Shown: positions 52,121-60,662, numbered from the stretch's first letter. The stretch is 64,000 bases of DNA from Xanthobacter tagetidis (GCF_003667445.1 NZ_RCTF01000002.1:248001-312000); one strand, 5' to 3'. Numbers and translations are program-made. Notes: generated from the sequence alone by a model not told the origin.

Positions 52121-52678
52121 TCAGGCGACGTTGGGGATGGGGTGGCGGACCGCGAAGGCGAGCGCGCGGTCGAGTTCGCCGGCGGCCTGGGCGATGCGGG
52201 CCGAAACGGCGTGGTCGGCGATGACGCCCTCGCGGAAGTCCTGGTCGCCGGCATAGATGGCGGTGGGCAGGGTGAGGGCGGCGAAGAAGCCGAACAGCGG
52301 CCGCAACTGGTGCTCGACGACGAGCGCATGGCGGTGGCCGCCGCCGGTGGCGGCGAGGATCACCGGCGTGCCGGCCAGCGCGGTGGGATCGACAAAGTCG
52401 ATCAGGTGCTTGAACAGCCCCGCATATGAGCCCTTGTAGACCGGGGAGCCGACGATCAGCGCATCCGCCTCCTCGATGGCCGAGACGATGGCCTGCGCGG
52501 CGCGGGGCAGCGCCTCGCGGTTGGAGGTGCCGATGGCGGGGCCGGCGTCGACGAGATCGTAGATCTCCAGCGACACCGCCCGGCGGGCGGAGACCTCCGC
52601 GCCGATGGTCTCGATCAGGGCGCGGGTGCGCGAGGGGCGACGGGTGCTGCCCGAAAAGCCGACGATGCGGGGGATCAT
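52121..52678 (-). CDS. ssuE: NAD(P)H-dependent FMN reductase
   Basis: A 185-residue flavodoxin-like reductase that supplies FMNH2 to SsuD. It begins PRIVGFSGSTRRPSRTRALI, the FMN-phosphate-binding loop. It also has ADALIVGSPVYKGSYAGLFK, HLIDFVDPTALAGTPVILAA and TGGGHRHALVVEHQLRPLFG, all typical of SsuE/MsuE. It is the first gene of the ssu operon. The AT-rich upstream region carries the motif at 52960-52977. Confidence 0.93.
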   Translation of the reverse strand: MIPRIVGFSGSTRRPSRTRALIETIGAEVSARRAVSLEIYDLVDAGPAIGTSNREALPRAAQAIVSAIEEADALIVGSPVYKGSYAGLFKHLIDFVDPTALAGTPVILAATGGGHRHALVVEHQLRPLFGFFAALTLPTAIYAGDQDFREGVIADHAVSARIAQAAGELDRALAFAVRHPIPNVA

Positions 52679-52959
52679 GGGTGGCCTCCGGCGGCGCGAC
52701 GGGGCGGGTGCGCAATGGACATGACGGGGCGTTCGCCGGCGGGGCCGGCGCCTTCTTTCAAAACGGGTGAGGGCGAAGGGAGGCGAGCGGCAGCGGGCGC
52801 TCAGCGCCGCGTGCTGCCGCTCCCTCTACACGGACGGATGCGCACGCCGGCAATCATGGTGTGCCTCGTTCAAGCCGTTCCTGATGCGCGGCGACGGCGT
52901 GCGCCACCGCAATGTCCCACCATGATTGGCCGGGGCGGGAGGCGGTGTCAATATTAAAT

Positions 52960-52977
52960 CTACTAAATCAATAGACT
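52960..52977. promoter_or_regulatory. Candidate operator upstream of the ssu operon
   Basis: CTACTAAATCAATAGACT lies 282 bp upstream of ssuE in a stretch (about 52945-53040) far richer in A/T than anything nearby. Fourteen of 18 positions match CTATTTATCCAATAGACT at 58892-58909, upstream of the DUF2848 operon. The half-sites CTAnT and AATAG are in inverted orientation, as for a dimeric activator. A LysR-type sulfur regulator is a guess. The 429-bp gap (52679-53107) has no gene. Confidence 0.5.
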
Positions 52978-53107
52978 AAATAAAATTTCAACGATTTCGT
53001 CATCTATCTATCTGATATAATTACATATATTCGAACTACCGAGCAGCGGGTCGGAGCCGGTTGCCGCACGATCTGTCGGCACGTCGATCGGTGCAGCCGG
53101 CCGCGCG

Positions 53108-53821
53108 TCACAGCTGGCGCGTCAGGTTCTCGGCGAAGGAGAGGATGTGCGCGCGCGTCGCCGCCTCTGCCGCGTCGGCGTCGCCGGCGCGCAGCGCATC
53201 GACGATGGAGGCATGCTCGTCCACCACGCGGCGGTGGTGCTCGGGGGCGCGCAGCGAGACGAACCACACGCGCTGCGCATGCTCGTGCAGGGTCCGCAGG
53301 ATCTCGCCCAGCACCTGGTTGCGCGCCGCGGCGGAGATGGTGGCGTGGAACGCGGCGTCGAGGCGCATCAGCATCTCGATGTCGCGCGCGGTCGCCGCTT
53401 CCCCGCCCTGGCGCACATTGTCGGCGAGCGCCGCGATCACGCGCGGCGTGGCGCGCTCGGCGGCGAGGCGGGCGCAGAAGCCTTCGTTGACGAGGCGCAC
53501 GTCCACCATGTCGCGCACCTCGTCGTGGGAGATGGGGCGCACGATGATGCCCTTGCGCGGCAGCACCTCGACCAGCCCGTCGCGCATCAGCCGGTCGAAC
53601 GCCTGGCGCACCGGCGTGCGGCCGAGCCCGAGGCTGGCGGAGACCGCCGCCTCGCTCAGTGCCTCGCCGGGGCGGAAGGCGCACATGATGATGCGCCGCT
53701 TGATGGTCTCGTAGGCCTCGTCGCGCAGCGAGCGCGGCGCCGTACCCTCACGGTTCTCGCCCGCGCGGCCGTCGCTCGCGTCAGGCAACGTCAGGTCCGG
53801 CGCGCGTCCGCTTGGCATCAT
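53108..53821 (-). CDS. GntR family regulator, FCD (FadR) type
   Basis: A 237-residue regulator. The winged-helix domain is LRDEAYETIKRRIIMCAFRP, GEALSEAAVSASLGLGRTPV and RQAFDRLMRDGLVEVLPRKG at about residues 32-100. The FCD effector domain follows, with VDVRLVNEGFCARLAAERAT, LMRLDAAFHATISAAARNQV and HRRVVDEHASIVDALRAGDA; its His residues can bind a metal in this family. Its ATG overlaps the stop codon of the monooxygenase gene. It probably controls that gene and perhaps the ABC set upstream. Confidence 0.9.
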   Translation of the reverse strand: MMPSGRAPDLTLPDASDGRAGENREGTAPRSLRDEAYETIKRRIIMCAFRPGEALSEAAVSASLGLGRTPVRQAFDRLMRDGLVEVLPRKGIIVRPISHDEVRDMVDVRLVNEGFCARLAAERATPRVIAALADNVRQGGEAATARDIEMLMRLDAAFHATISAAARNQVLGEILRTLHEHAQRVWFVSLRAPEHHRRVVDEHASIVDALRAGDADAAEAATRAHILSFAENLTRQL

Positions 53822-55017
53822 CCCAGCTCCGCCGCGCGCTTCAGGCTCGCGAACATGGACACCCGCAAGAGGTAGTCCCGCATGGCGGCGGGATCGTCCT
53901 TGACGTGCCGCATCTGATCCGTGAAGCGCGCCTGGTCCTCGGGGCTCGCGGCCTCCAGGTTGCGCTTGTTCTGGATCGTCTGGGTCTGCACGTATTCCAC
54001 CGTCACCTGCCGGCGCTGGAGGTCGTAGCGGTCGAGTTCGTCGTCCCCCGCCTCCTTGTGCCACACCTTGGCGAGGCGCTGCGAGAGGCTGACGGCGTCG
54101 TGGATGCCGCCGTTCATGCCCATGCCGCCGAGCGGGTTGTTGATGTGGGCGGCGTCGCCGGCAAGGAAGGCGCGGCCCACGCGGTAGGTCTTCGCCACCC
54201 GCTGGTGCACCCGGTAGAGGGTCGCGTGGGCGATGTCGAACGCCGCAGGCCCCTGCGGGCAGGCGCGCTTCAGCAGCGACTGGCCGAAGGCGGCGGAGAC
54301 CGCGTCCTGGTCGCTCATGTCGGGATGGACCGGGAACATCACCCGCCACAGGTCCGGCACCTTCAGCAGGAAATGCCACAAATCGGGGTCGGCGACGTAG
54401 GACACCGCGTCGAGGTTCGGCATCACGGAATAGAAGTCGAACGGGGTCGAGAGCACCAGGAAGCGCTCCGGCCAGGTGAAGCCCTCGAACTCGATGCCCA
54501 GGGCCTGCCGCACCTGCGAGCGTGCGCCGTCGGCGCCGATCAGCCAGCGCCCGCGCCGCGTCTCCACGGCCCCGCCCTCGCGGGCGATCTCCACCGAAAC
54601 GCCGTCGGCATCCTGCGTGACGCCCACCACACGGCGGCCGAATTCGATCTCGAAGCCGGGCGTGCCATCAAGCTTGTTCAGCAGGATGCGCGTGAGCTTG
54701 AACTGCTCGGACTGGAGCCGGTAGGGGTGGCGCGTGGCGTCGGCGATGGCCGCGAAGTCGAAATCGGCGATCACCTCGCCGTTCATGCGCCGGTACTGGA
54801 AGCGCGGGGCGATGAGGCCCTCGGCGATCAGCTCCCCGGCGGCGCCCAGATCGTCCAGCATGTCGAGGGTCGGCGGGTGGAAGGTGGAGGCGCGCGATTC
54901 CGTCGCCAGCGCCTGCTCGCCCTCGAACACCGTCACCGGCACGCCGCGCCGCACCAGTTCCGCCGCCGCCACCATGCCCACCGGCCCTGCGCCGGCGATG
55001 AAGACCCGCTCTTCCAT
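53818..55017 (-). CDS. FAD-dependent monooxygenase (PheA/MhpA-like)
   Basis: A 399-residue class A flavoprotein monooxygenase. The N-terminal Rossmann motif is VFIAGAGPVGMVAAAELVRR. The middle DG motif is RWLIGADGARSQVRQALGIE, and the GD motif with FAD-ribityl contact is GRAFLAGDAAHINNPLGGMG followed by MNGGIHDAVSLSQRLA. This group hydroxylates aromatic or heteroaromatic compounds with NAD(P)H and O2. The substrate is not identifiable. Translationally coupled to the GntR/FCD gene and 289 bp after the ABC ATPase gene. Confidence 0.9.
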   Translation of the reverse strand: MEERVFIAGAGPVGMVAAAELVRRGVPVTVFEGEQALATESRASTFHPPTLDMLDDLGAAGELIAEGLIAPRFQYRRMNGEVIADFDFAAIADATRHPYRLQSEQFKLTRILLNKLDGTPGFEIEFGRRVVGVTQDADGVSVEIAREGGAVETRRGRWLIGADGARSQVRQALGIEFEGFTWPERFLVLSTPFDFYSVMPNLDAVSYVADPDLWHFLLKVPDLWRVMFPVHPDMSDQDAVSAAFGQSLLKRACPQGPAAFDIAHATLYRVHQRVAKTYRVGRAFLAGDAAHINNPLGGMGMNGGIHDAVSLSQRLAKVWHKEAGDDELDRYDLQRRQVTVEYVQTQTIQNKRNLEAASPEDQARFTDQMRHVKDDPAAMRDYLLRVSMFASLKRAAELG

Positions 55018-55145
55018 TCTCGTTCCGTCCTTGCCTCTTGTCCTCTGGGTCTCGGAAAGACCGCGCTATCGGACCCGCGTGCGGCGCGTGCTCCGGAGGC
55101 TGTCGGGACACGCCACCCTCGCGGGTCCTTGTCCTGTCCTCCTGC

Positions 55146-55254
55146 CGTCATGCCCCGGCTTGTCCGGGGCATCCACCCGCCGCTCGCGCGGCGTGTCAGG
55201 ACCGGTCAGGCCCGGCCCACAGGGTGGACCCCCGGACAAGCCGGGGGGTGACGG
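55146..55254. repeat. RIME-like mosaic palindromic element, longest copy
   Basis: CGTCATGCCCCGGCTTGTCC-GGGGCATCCACCC on the left and GGGTGGACCCCCGGACAAGC-CGGGGGGTGACGG on the right form two terminal hairpins with facing TCCACCC/GGGTGGA boxes. The inner ~35 bp include GCCGCTCGCGCGGCG. It fills the 289-bp gap between the ABC ATPase and monooxygenase genes. Confidence 0.7.
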
Positions 55255-55306
55255 TACGGCAAATGCCTGGGGATCTCCTCAAAGCCATGCCGGCTCCTCG
55301 CAATCC

Positions 55307-56095
55307 TCAAGCTGCCGTCGACGCGTCGCGTCCCGACACGGAGATCCAGTGGCGGATCTCCGAGCGGATGCGGTCCACCTCGGCCGGGCTGTCGCTGGCG
55401 CCCTCAGGCACGGCGATCTGGTGCACGAGGCGCGCCGGCGCGCCGAACACCAGGATGCGGGTACCGAGATAGATCGCCTCGTCGATGGAGTGGGTGACGA
55501 TCAGGAACGTCATCTTCTGCCGCCGCGCCAGCGCCCGGAAGTCGGAGCGCAGCCGCATGGCGGTGATCTCGTCGAGCGCGCTGAAGGCCTCGTCCAGGAG
55601 GATGATCTCCGGGCCGGTCGCGAAGGCGCGGGCGATGTTGGTGCGCTGGCGCATGCCGCCGGACATCTCGCTCGGCAGCGCCTCGGTGAAGGTCCCGAGG
55701 CCCACCGCGCGAAGCCATTCGCGCGCCCGCTCGCGCCGCTCCGCCTCCGGAACGCCCTGGATCTGAAGGCCGAGCGCCACGTTGTCGGTGGCGGTGAGCC
55801 AGGGCAGGAGCCGGTCCTCCTGGAAGATGCGCGCGATGCGGCCCTTCTTGCGGATGAACTTCTCCACCGGCTCGCCGTCGATGGTGATGCGCCCGCCGTC
55901 GAGGCTCTTGAGGCCCAGCAGGCAGTCGAACAGCACCGACTTGCCGGCGCCGGTGGGCCCGACGATGGCGACATACTCGTTGTCGGCCACGTCGAAGGTC
56001 AGCTCGCGGATCGCCTCCACGGCGCCGCCGCTCTTCTGGATGAAGGACTTCTTCGCCTTCTCGACGCGGATCTTCACAGGCGATTGCTCGGACAT
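55307..56095 (-). CDS. ABC transporter ATP-binding protein
   Basis: A 262-residue ATPase. Walker A is GPTGAGKSV, with Val where Thr/Ser is usual after the GKS. The Q-loop is ARIFQEDRLLPWLTATDNVA, the signature MSGGMRQRTNIARAF, and Walker B is IILLDEAFSALDEI with Ala where Pro is usual (DEAFSALD). The switch His is in FLIVTHSIDEAIYLGTRI. It serves the importer with the permease at 56104 and receptor at 56980, of the SsuB/TauB class by the RLLPW loop. Confidence 0.9.
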   Translation of the reverse strand: MSEQSPVKIRVEKAKKSFIQKSGGAVEAIRELTFDVADNEYVAIVGPTGAGKSVLFDCLLGLKSLDGGRITIDGEPVEKFIRKKGRIARIFQEDRLLPWLTATDNVALGLQIQGVPEAERRERAREWLRAVGLGTFTEALPSEMSGGMRQRTNIARAFATGPEIILLDEAFSALDEITAMRLRSDFRALARRQKMTFLIVTHSIDEAIYLGTRILVFGAPARLVHQIAVPEGASDSPAEVDRIRSEIRHWISVSGRDASTAA

Positions 56096-56103
56096 GGCGG
56101 GCC

Positions 56104-56910
56104 TCACGTGCGGTCGTGGTGGTCGCCGCGCCAGCGCAGCACGATGCGTTCGAGCGCCTCGACGCCGTGGGTCATCATGATCGCCACCGCCACCATGATG
56201 AGGGTCCAGGCGAGCACCATGGCCATGTCGAACACGTTCTTGGCGAGGTCGAGCTCGCGGCCAATGCCGAACGAGGCGCCCACCAGCTCGGCCACGATCA
56301 CGGTGCGCACCGCATTGCCGATGTTGAGCTTGGTGGCGGTGAAGGCGAACGACTTCACGAACGGCCACAGCAGCAGGCGGATGTACTGGGCGCGGCTGGC
56401 GCCGAACGAGAGCACCATGTCGGTGAGCTTGCGGTCGATGGAGCGCACGCCGTCATAGACGCAGAAGGCGGTGATCGGCACGCACAGCATCACCAGCACG
56501 AAGGCGATGCGCAGCTCCACGTTGGAAAACCAGATCACCACGATGATCACCCAGTTCAGCGCCGGCACGCCCATGATGAACTTGATGATCGGCCGCAGGA
56601 AGTCGTCGGCCCCGCGCCACAGCCCCATGGCCAGCCCGATGGGCACGCCGATGAGGAGCGACAGCATCACCGCGAACATCATCCGCGCGAAGGTGATGAG
56701 CCCCTGGGAGAGCATGTCCCAGGTGGTGAGGATGGTGAGGATGTTCTTCGCGATGTCGCCGAGGCTCGGGAACAGGATCGGCGGGAAGAACAGGGACGCC
56801 GTCTGCCAGGCGATGGCGAGCACCGCGAACGGCGCGACGGCCTTCAGGGCCCGCACGGCGCCGCGTCGGAGGCGGCTCGGCGCGGGGGCCGCGACTGCGA
56901 TGTCGGACAT
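56104..56910 (-). CDS. ABC transporter permease (SsuC/TauC-like)
   Basis: A 268-residue membrane protein with about six helices (AVAPFAVLAIAWQTASLFFP, FARMMFAVMLSLLIGVPIGL, ELRIAFVLVMLCVPITAFCV). The coupling loop is VRSIDRKLTDMVLSFGASRA with QYIRLLLWPFVKSF, and LVGASFGIGRELDLAKNVFD follows. It lies 8 nt before the ATPase gene and 69 nt after the receptor gene. Confidence 0.9.
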   Translation of the reverse strand: MSDIAVAAPAPSRLRRGAVRALKAVAPFAVLAIAWQTASLFFPPILFPSLGDIAKNILTILTTWDMLSQGLITFARMMFAVMLSLLIGVPIGLAMGLWRGADDFLRPIIKFIMGVPALNWVIIVVIWFSNVELRIAFVLVMLCVPITAFCVYDGVRSIDRKLTDMVLSFGASRAQYIRLLLWPFVKSFAFTATKLNIGNAVRTVIVAELVGASFGIGRELDLAKNVFDMAMVLAWTLIMVAVAIMMTHGVEALERIVLRWRGDHHDRT

Positions 56911-56979
56911 GAGGCGATCCTCCGTGGCCAGTCCCGGCGGCGCGGCGAAGCCGGCGGCCGGGACGGTCGTTTCTGCCGC

Positions 56980-57969
56980 TTACTTCTTGGGCCAGGTGTA
57001 ATAGACGCCGGCGTCCGGGACGGCATTAAGGAAGCCGGCCTCCTTGAAGCCCTTGAACAGGGCATCGAGGTTGTCCTTCTGCTCGATCGCGGGGACGACC
57101 ACGAAGGTGGTGATCTTCATCTTCCGGCTCTCCTGAAGCGCCTCAACGGGCACCTTGGCGAACTCGGAAATGATCTTGTCGGCCTCTTCCGGGTTGGTGT
57201 TGTAGAAGTCCGCGGCCTCCTGCCACATCTTCAGCGTGGCCTGGACCTTGTCCGGATTGGCGTCGATCCAGGCCTTGTGGGCGAAGGCGCCGAGATACCA
57301 GACCGGCGCGTCGGACTTCATGCCGAGCGCCTCGCGGATCGAGGCGTTCATGTCGCCCACCAGGTGGAAGCCCTTGATGAGGGTCGAGGACAGGGCGGGG
57401 TCGAACAGCAGGCCGGCATCGGCGCGGTCGGCGAGCAGCATGGTCTGCACCGCTGCCGGAGCGGCGTCGACCACGTTGATGTTCTTGCGCGGATCGAGGT
57501 CGTTCTGCTTCAGGAAGAACGAGGCCATGCCGTAGAAGCCGGACGAGGTGGTCGCCGCCACCGTCTTGCCCTTGAGGTCCGCCGGCTTGGTGATGTCCGC
57601 CTTGTTGGAGACGAAGGCGTGGTTGGCGGTGGAGATGGTGAACAGCAACTGCACCGGCATGCCGCGGGTATAGAAGTTCGCCCCCGAGAACAGCGCGCCG
57701 AAGATGTGCGTGGTGCGGCCCGAGGCGAAGTCCGAATAGAGGATGCCGGGGTTCGGGTAGAGCTTGATGTCGAAGTCGAGCCCGTACTTCTTGTCGAGCC
57801 CGCGCTTCTGGATGATCGGCACGAGGAACGAGCCGTTCGAGGGCGGGGCGAGGCCGCCCGCGCCGGAGACGGTTTCCTGCGCGAGCGCGGGCGACGCCAC
57901 AGCCAGGGCGCCGGCCAGAAGGCCGGCGAGGGCCGAGCGGCGCGTGAGAGGGCCGAAAATCGAAGTCAT
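56980..57969 (-). CDS. ABC transporter substrate-binding protein (NMT1-like)
   Basis: A 329-residue receptor. The signal is Tat-like (LTRRSALAGLLAGALAVASP before ALAQETV). NMT1-type features are SFLVPIIQKRGLDKKYGLDF, YPNPGILYSDFASGRTTHIF, KPADLKGKTVAATTSSGFYG and AWIDANPDKVQATLKMWQEA. The ligand is unknown. It follows the DUF2848 gene by 53 nt and feeds the permease and ATPase downstream. Confidence 0.88.
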   Translation of the reverse strand: MTSIFGPLTRRSALAGLLAGALAVASPALAQETVSGAGGLAPPSNGSFLVPIIQKRGLDKKYGLDFDIKLYPNPGILYSDFASGRTTHIFGALFSGANFYTRGMPVQLLFTISTANHAFVSNKADITKPADLKGKTVAATTSSGFYGMASFFLKQNDLDPRKNINVVDAAPAAVQTMLLADRADAGLLFDPALSSTLIKGFHLVGDMNASIREALGMKSDAPVWYLGAFAHKAWIDANPDKVQATLKMWQEAADFYNTNPEEADKIISEFAKVPVEALQESRKMKITTFVVVPAIEQKDNLDALFKGFKEAGFLNAVPDAGVYYTWPKK

Positions 57970-58022
57970 CGCTTGTCCCCTTCCGGTTGTTCTGGTGGAC
58001 ACCTGATGGCGCCCGCCGGGGC

Positions 58023-58721
58023 TCAGCCGAGCACCGGCAGCACGCTCACGTCGTAGCCGTGGCGGATGGTGCGGCCGAGCACGGGGTCCTCGATCTCGAA
58101 CTCGAAGCGGTCGGCGGGGCGGATGCCGCCATGGGCGGCGAGCGTGCCGCAGAACATGGCGGCGCCGCCCTCGAACGGGCCGTCATAGCCACTGAGGATG
58201 TCGAGCGGCGGCAGCATGGCGGCGACCGAACCCTCCTGGTAGAGCGCGCGCTTGCCGTCGATGACGGCGTAGGAGCGCAGCATCAGGCGATCCCAGTGGG
58301 GCAGCACCTCGTCCAGCGCCCACAGCTCGGGCGCCACGGGCTTGTCGCACATCTGCTTGGAAACAGTGATGTTGTAGGTCTCGACCTTGCGGTCGGTATG
58401 GTCCGAGCCGATGCCGAGGAAGCGGCGGGCGCCGGTCTTGAGGATCATGAACTCCACCTCGCCGGACGAATCCGGGCCGGTGGATTCGATGGCGTCGGCG
58501 GTGGTCAGGCGGGCGGCGGCGACGCGGTAGTAGATCGGCGTCGAGGCGGGGCGCGGAACGCCCAGCTCCTCCAGCTCCTTGATGTGCTTTTCCAGCGCGA
58601 CCTTGTCGCGCCCGGTCCAGCCGGCGATGACGGCGGTGCGGACGAGGATGGTCTCCTCATAGGAGCGGCCGTCGGCGTGGACGGTGAAGGTGAGGGCCTG
58701 GGCGTGTCCGGATGCGGACAT
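58023..58721 (-). CDS. DUF2848 family protein
   Basis: A 232-residue protein matching DUF2848: VRTAVIAGWTGRDKVALEKH, ELEELGVPRPASTPIYYRVA, KTGARRFLGIGSDHTDRKVE and VSKQMCDKPVAPELWALDEV, and a C-terminal AAMFCGTLAAHGGIRPADRF. The family resembles fumarylacetoacetate hydrolase-like proteins in its last third. No reaction is established. It is the first gene of the set DUF2848-receptor-permease-ATPase. The promoter region contains the motif at 58892-58909. Confidence 0.85.
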   Translation of the reverse strand: MSASGHAQALTFTVHADGRSYEETILVRTAVIAGWTGRDKVALEKHIKELEELGVPRPASTPIYYRVAAARLTTADAIESTGPDSSGEVEFMILKTGARRFLGIGSDHTDRKVETYNITVSKQMCDKPVAPELWALDEVLPHWDRLMLRSYAVIDGKRALYQEGSVAAMLPPLDILSGYDGPFEGGAAMFCGTLAAHGGIRPADRFEFEIEDPVLGRTIRHGYDVSVLPVLG

Positions 58722-58891
58722 CTTGTTTCCTCCAATGGATTGGCACTGCGGGAGATTCTGGAACGGCGGCGGCCCGGACGGGGCGCGAGCTGGCTTTCAT
58801 ACAAAGCCATCCTCGGGCCCGGTTCAAGCTGAAATATCAGGCGGATTTCACAATGATCCAGCCGAAGGCGCGAAGAGGCAGCGGGACTGTC

Positions 58892-58909
58892 CTATTTATC
58901 CAATAGACT
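58892..58909. promoter_or_regulatory. Candidate operator upstream of the DUF2848 operon
   Basis: CTATTTATCCAATAGACT, whose first 15 bases are the inverted repeat CTATT-TATCC-AATAG, lies 171 bp upstream of the DUF2848 ATG. It sits in an AT-rich patch with TTTTCATATATAAAACTGAG. It is closely similar to the ssu motif at 52960. The 314-bp gap to the GFA gene contains nothing else that I recognise. Confidence 0.5.
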
Positions 58910-59035
58910 GATTTTCATATATAAAACTGAGCACCCGGACCGCGCTTCGCCTTCCGATCGTGGCGGCGGATGCTGAATGGGCAGGCGCTCCTTTGCCCAA
59001 TCAGAGGGCAGGTCCAGGGCTTCCCACCCGCGGCC

Positions 59036-59428
59036 TCACTCGGCCTCGGCCGCATGGCGCGGCAGGCCGGGGCCGAGGCCGTCGGCCATGGCGAGGGCGG
59101 TTGATGTCCAGATGTGGTGGGTGGGCGTCAGCTGGTCCGGGTCGTCGAGGGTGCCCAGCGTCACGTCCACCGCATCCTCGCGCGCCATGTCGAAGAGGAT
59201 CGGGCTGCCGCAGGTGCCGCAGAAGCCGCGGGAGACGCCGGGGGAGGAGGCGTAGGTCGCCATAACCCCTTGCACGACCTCGAAATCCTCGCGCGCCACG
59301 GTCACCCACGGCAAGGCGGCCGAGCCCGAGGCGCGGCGGCAGATGGTGCAGTGGCACCAATAGGCCGCGCGCGGATGACGCAGCCGGTAGCGCACCGCGC
59401 CGCACAGGCAACCGCCTTGGAGGACCAT
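59036..59428 (-). CDS. GFA family (glutathione-dependent formaldehyde-activating-like) protein
   Basis: A 130-residue zinc protein of the GFA/CENP-V fold. Its zinc ligands are in GGCLCGAVRYRL (CxC), WCHCTICRRASGSA (CxxC and a further Cys) and GFCGTCGSPILFDM (CxxC). The fold is related to the formaldehyde-glutathione enzyme, but most members have no proven activity. The start MVLQGGCLC fits the family N terminus; the extra upstream in-frame residues do not. Confidence 0.9.
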   Translation of the reverse strand: MVLQGGCLCGAVRYRLRHPRAAYWCHCTICRRASGSAALPWVTVAREDFEVVQGVMATYASSPGVSRGFCGTCGSPILFDMAREDAVDVTLGTLDDPDQLTPTHHIWTSTALAMADGLGPGLPRHAAEAE

Positions 59429-59517
59429 GCGAAGTCCCTTTCCCGATCTCGCGAAATCACGCCCAATTCCCCGCGAGTCCACCTAGTCCCGCCTGGTCCC
59501 TTCCCGTCGTCCCGCCC

Positions 59518-60306
59518 TCAGGTGGCGATGGCGAGATCGGCCCACACCGGCACGTGGTCGGAGGGCTTCTCCCAGGCGCGCACGTGCTTGTCGATGCCCA
59601 CCGCGATCAGCCTGTCCGCCGCCTGCGGCGAGAGCAGCAGATGGTCGATGCGGATGCCGTTGTCGCGCTGCCACGCCCCCGCCTGGTAGTCCCAGAAGGT
59701 GTAGAGGCGCGGCGCGTCGGAGGCGGCGCGCACCGCGTCGGTCAGGCCGAGATGGATCAGCTCGCGGAACGCCTGCCGGGTGCGCGGAAGAAACAGGGCG
59801 TCGCCCGCCCAGGCCGCGGGGTCGGCGGCGTCCTCCGGCATGGGGATGACGTTGAAGTCGCCGGCCAGCACCAGCGGCTCCTCCAGCTTCAGCCGGTCTT
59901 CGGCGAACGCCTTCAGGCGCGCCATGAAGCCGAGCTTGTAGGGATATTTCTCGGTGTCCGGCGGGTTGCCGTTGGGCAGATAGAGGCAGGCGACCCGCAC
60001 CACCCCGCCTTTCACCGACACCACCGCCTCGATGAAGCGCGCCTGCTCGTCGCCGTCGTCGCCGGCGAGGCCGTGGGTCACGTCCTCGAGCGGCAGCTTG
60101 GAGAGCAGGGCGACGCCGTTGAAGCCCTTCTGGCCGTGGACGCTCACATTGTAGCCGAGGCTCTCGAACGGCTCACGCGGAAACGCCTCCGTCTGGCACT
60201 TGATCTCCTGGAGGCAGACCACCTCCGGGTCGGTTGCCTTGAGCCACGCCACCGCGTGGTCGAGCCGCTGGCGGATGGAGTTCACGTTCCAGGTGGCGAT
60301 GCGCAT
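59518..60306 (-). CDS. xthA: Exodeoxyribonuclease III
   Basis: A 262-residue AP endonuclease / 3'-5' exonuclease for base-excision repair. Family blocks in order are MRIATWNVNSIRQRLDHAVA, VVCLQEIKCQTEAFP (metal-binding Glu), VHGQKGFNGVALLSK, CLYLPNGNPPDTEKYPYKLG, LVLAGDFNVIPMPEDAADPA (Asp and Asn), YTFWDYQAGAWQRDNGIRID and PSDHVPVWADLAI (catalytic Asp-His). Length is standard and all catalytic residues are present. Confidence 0.96.
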   Translation of the reverse strand: MRIATWNVNSIRQRLDHAVAWLKATDPEVVCLQEIKCQTEAFPREPFESLGYNVSVHGQKGFNGVALLSKLPLEDVTHGLAGDDGDEQARFIEAVVSVKGGVVRVACLYLPNGNPPDTEKYPYKLGFMARLKAFAEDRLKLEEPLVLAGDFNVIPMPEDAADPAAWAGDALFLPRTRQAFRELIHLGLTDAVRAASDAPRLYTFWDYQAGAWQRDNGIRIDHLLLSPQAADRLIAVGIDKHVRAWEKPSDHVPVWADLAIAT

Positions 60307-60371
60307 TGGGGGGCTCCTCGGGCCGGCGAGGATAGCGTGCGGCGCCCCGGCCGCAAGGGCGGGGGCGGGGA

Positions 60372-60503
60372 GCACCCGTCCCCCTTGTGGGGAGGGCCAG
60401 GGTTGGGGGTGTCGGACCCATGCGGGAAGGCGCTTCCGCCGTCATGTCCGAGGGGCGCGCGACCCCCGCCCACTCGCCCCTCCCCGCAAGGAGGAGGGGA
60501 GTG
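60372..60503. repeat. Short palindromic repeats in the xthA-algI gap
   Basis: TCCCCCTTGTGGGGAGGGCC followed by AGGGTTGGGGGTGTCGG (about 60380-60414) and CCCCTCCCCGCAAGGAGGAG (about 60477-60496) are members of the palindromic families seen at 3731 and 3821. The 356-bp divergent gap also holds the xthA and algI promoters; no clear -35/-10 pair stands out. Confidence 0.6.
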
Positions 60504-60662
60504 CACCTGGCTTTGCGGTGTGGCTCACGGGGAGCCGGCCGGGAGTAGTCGCGGCGGCGCATCAGGTTCAAACGATCCCGCGTCCGCCGCCCGCCCGGCT
60601 TGCGGGCCGCGGCAAAGAATGGCATGGACGATCCTCGCTCCGGCCACAGCGGTATTTCCGGC

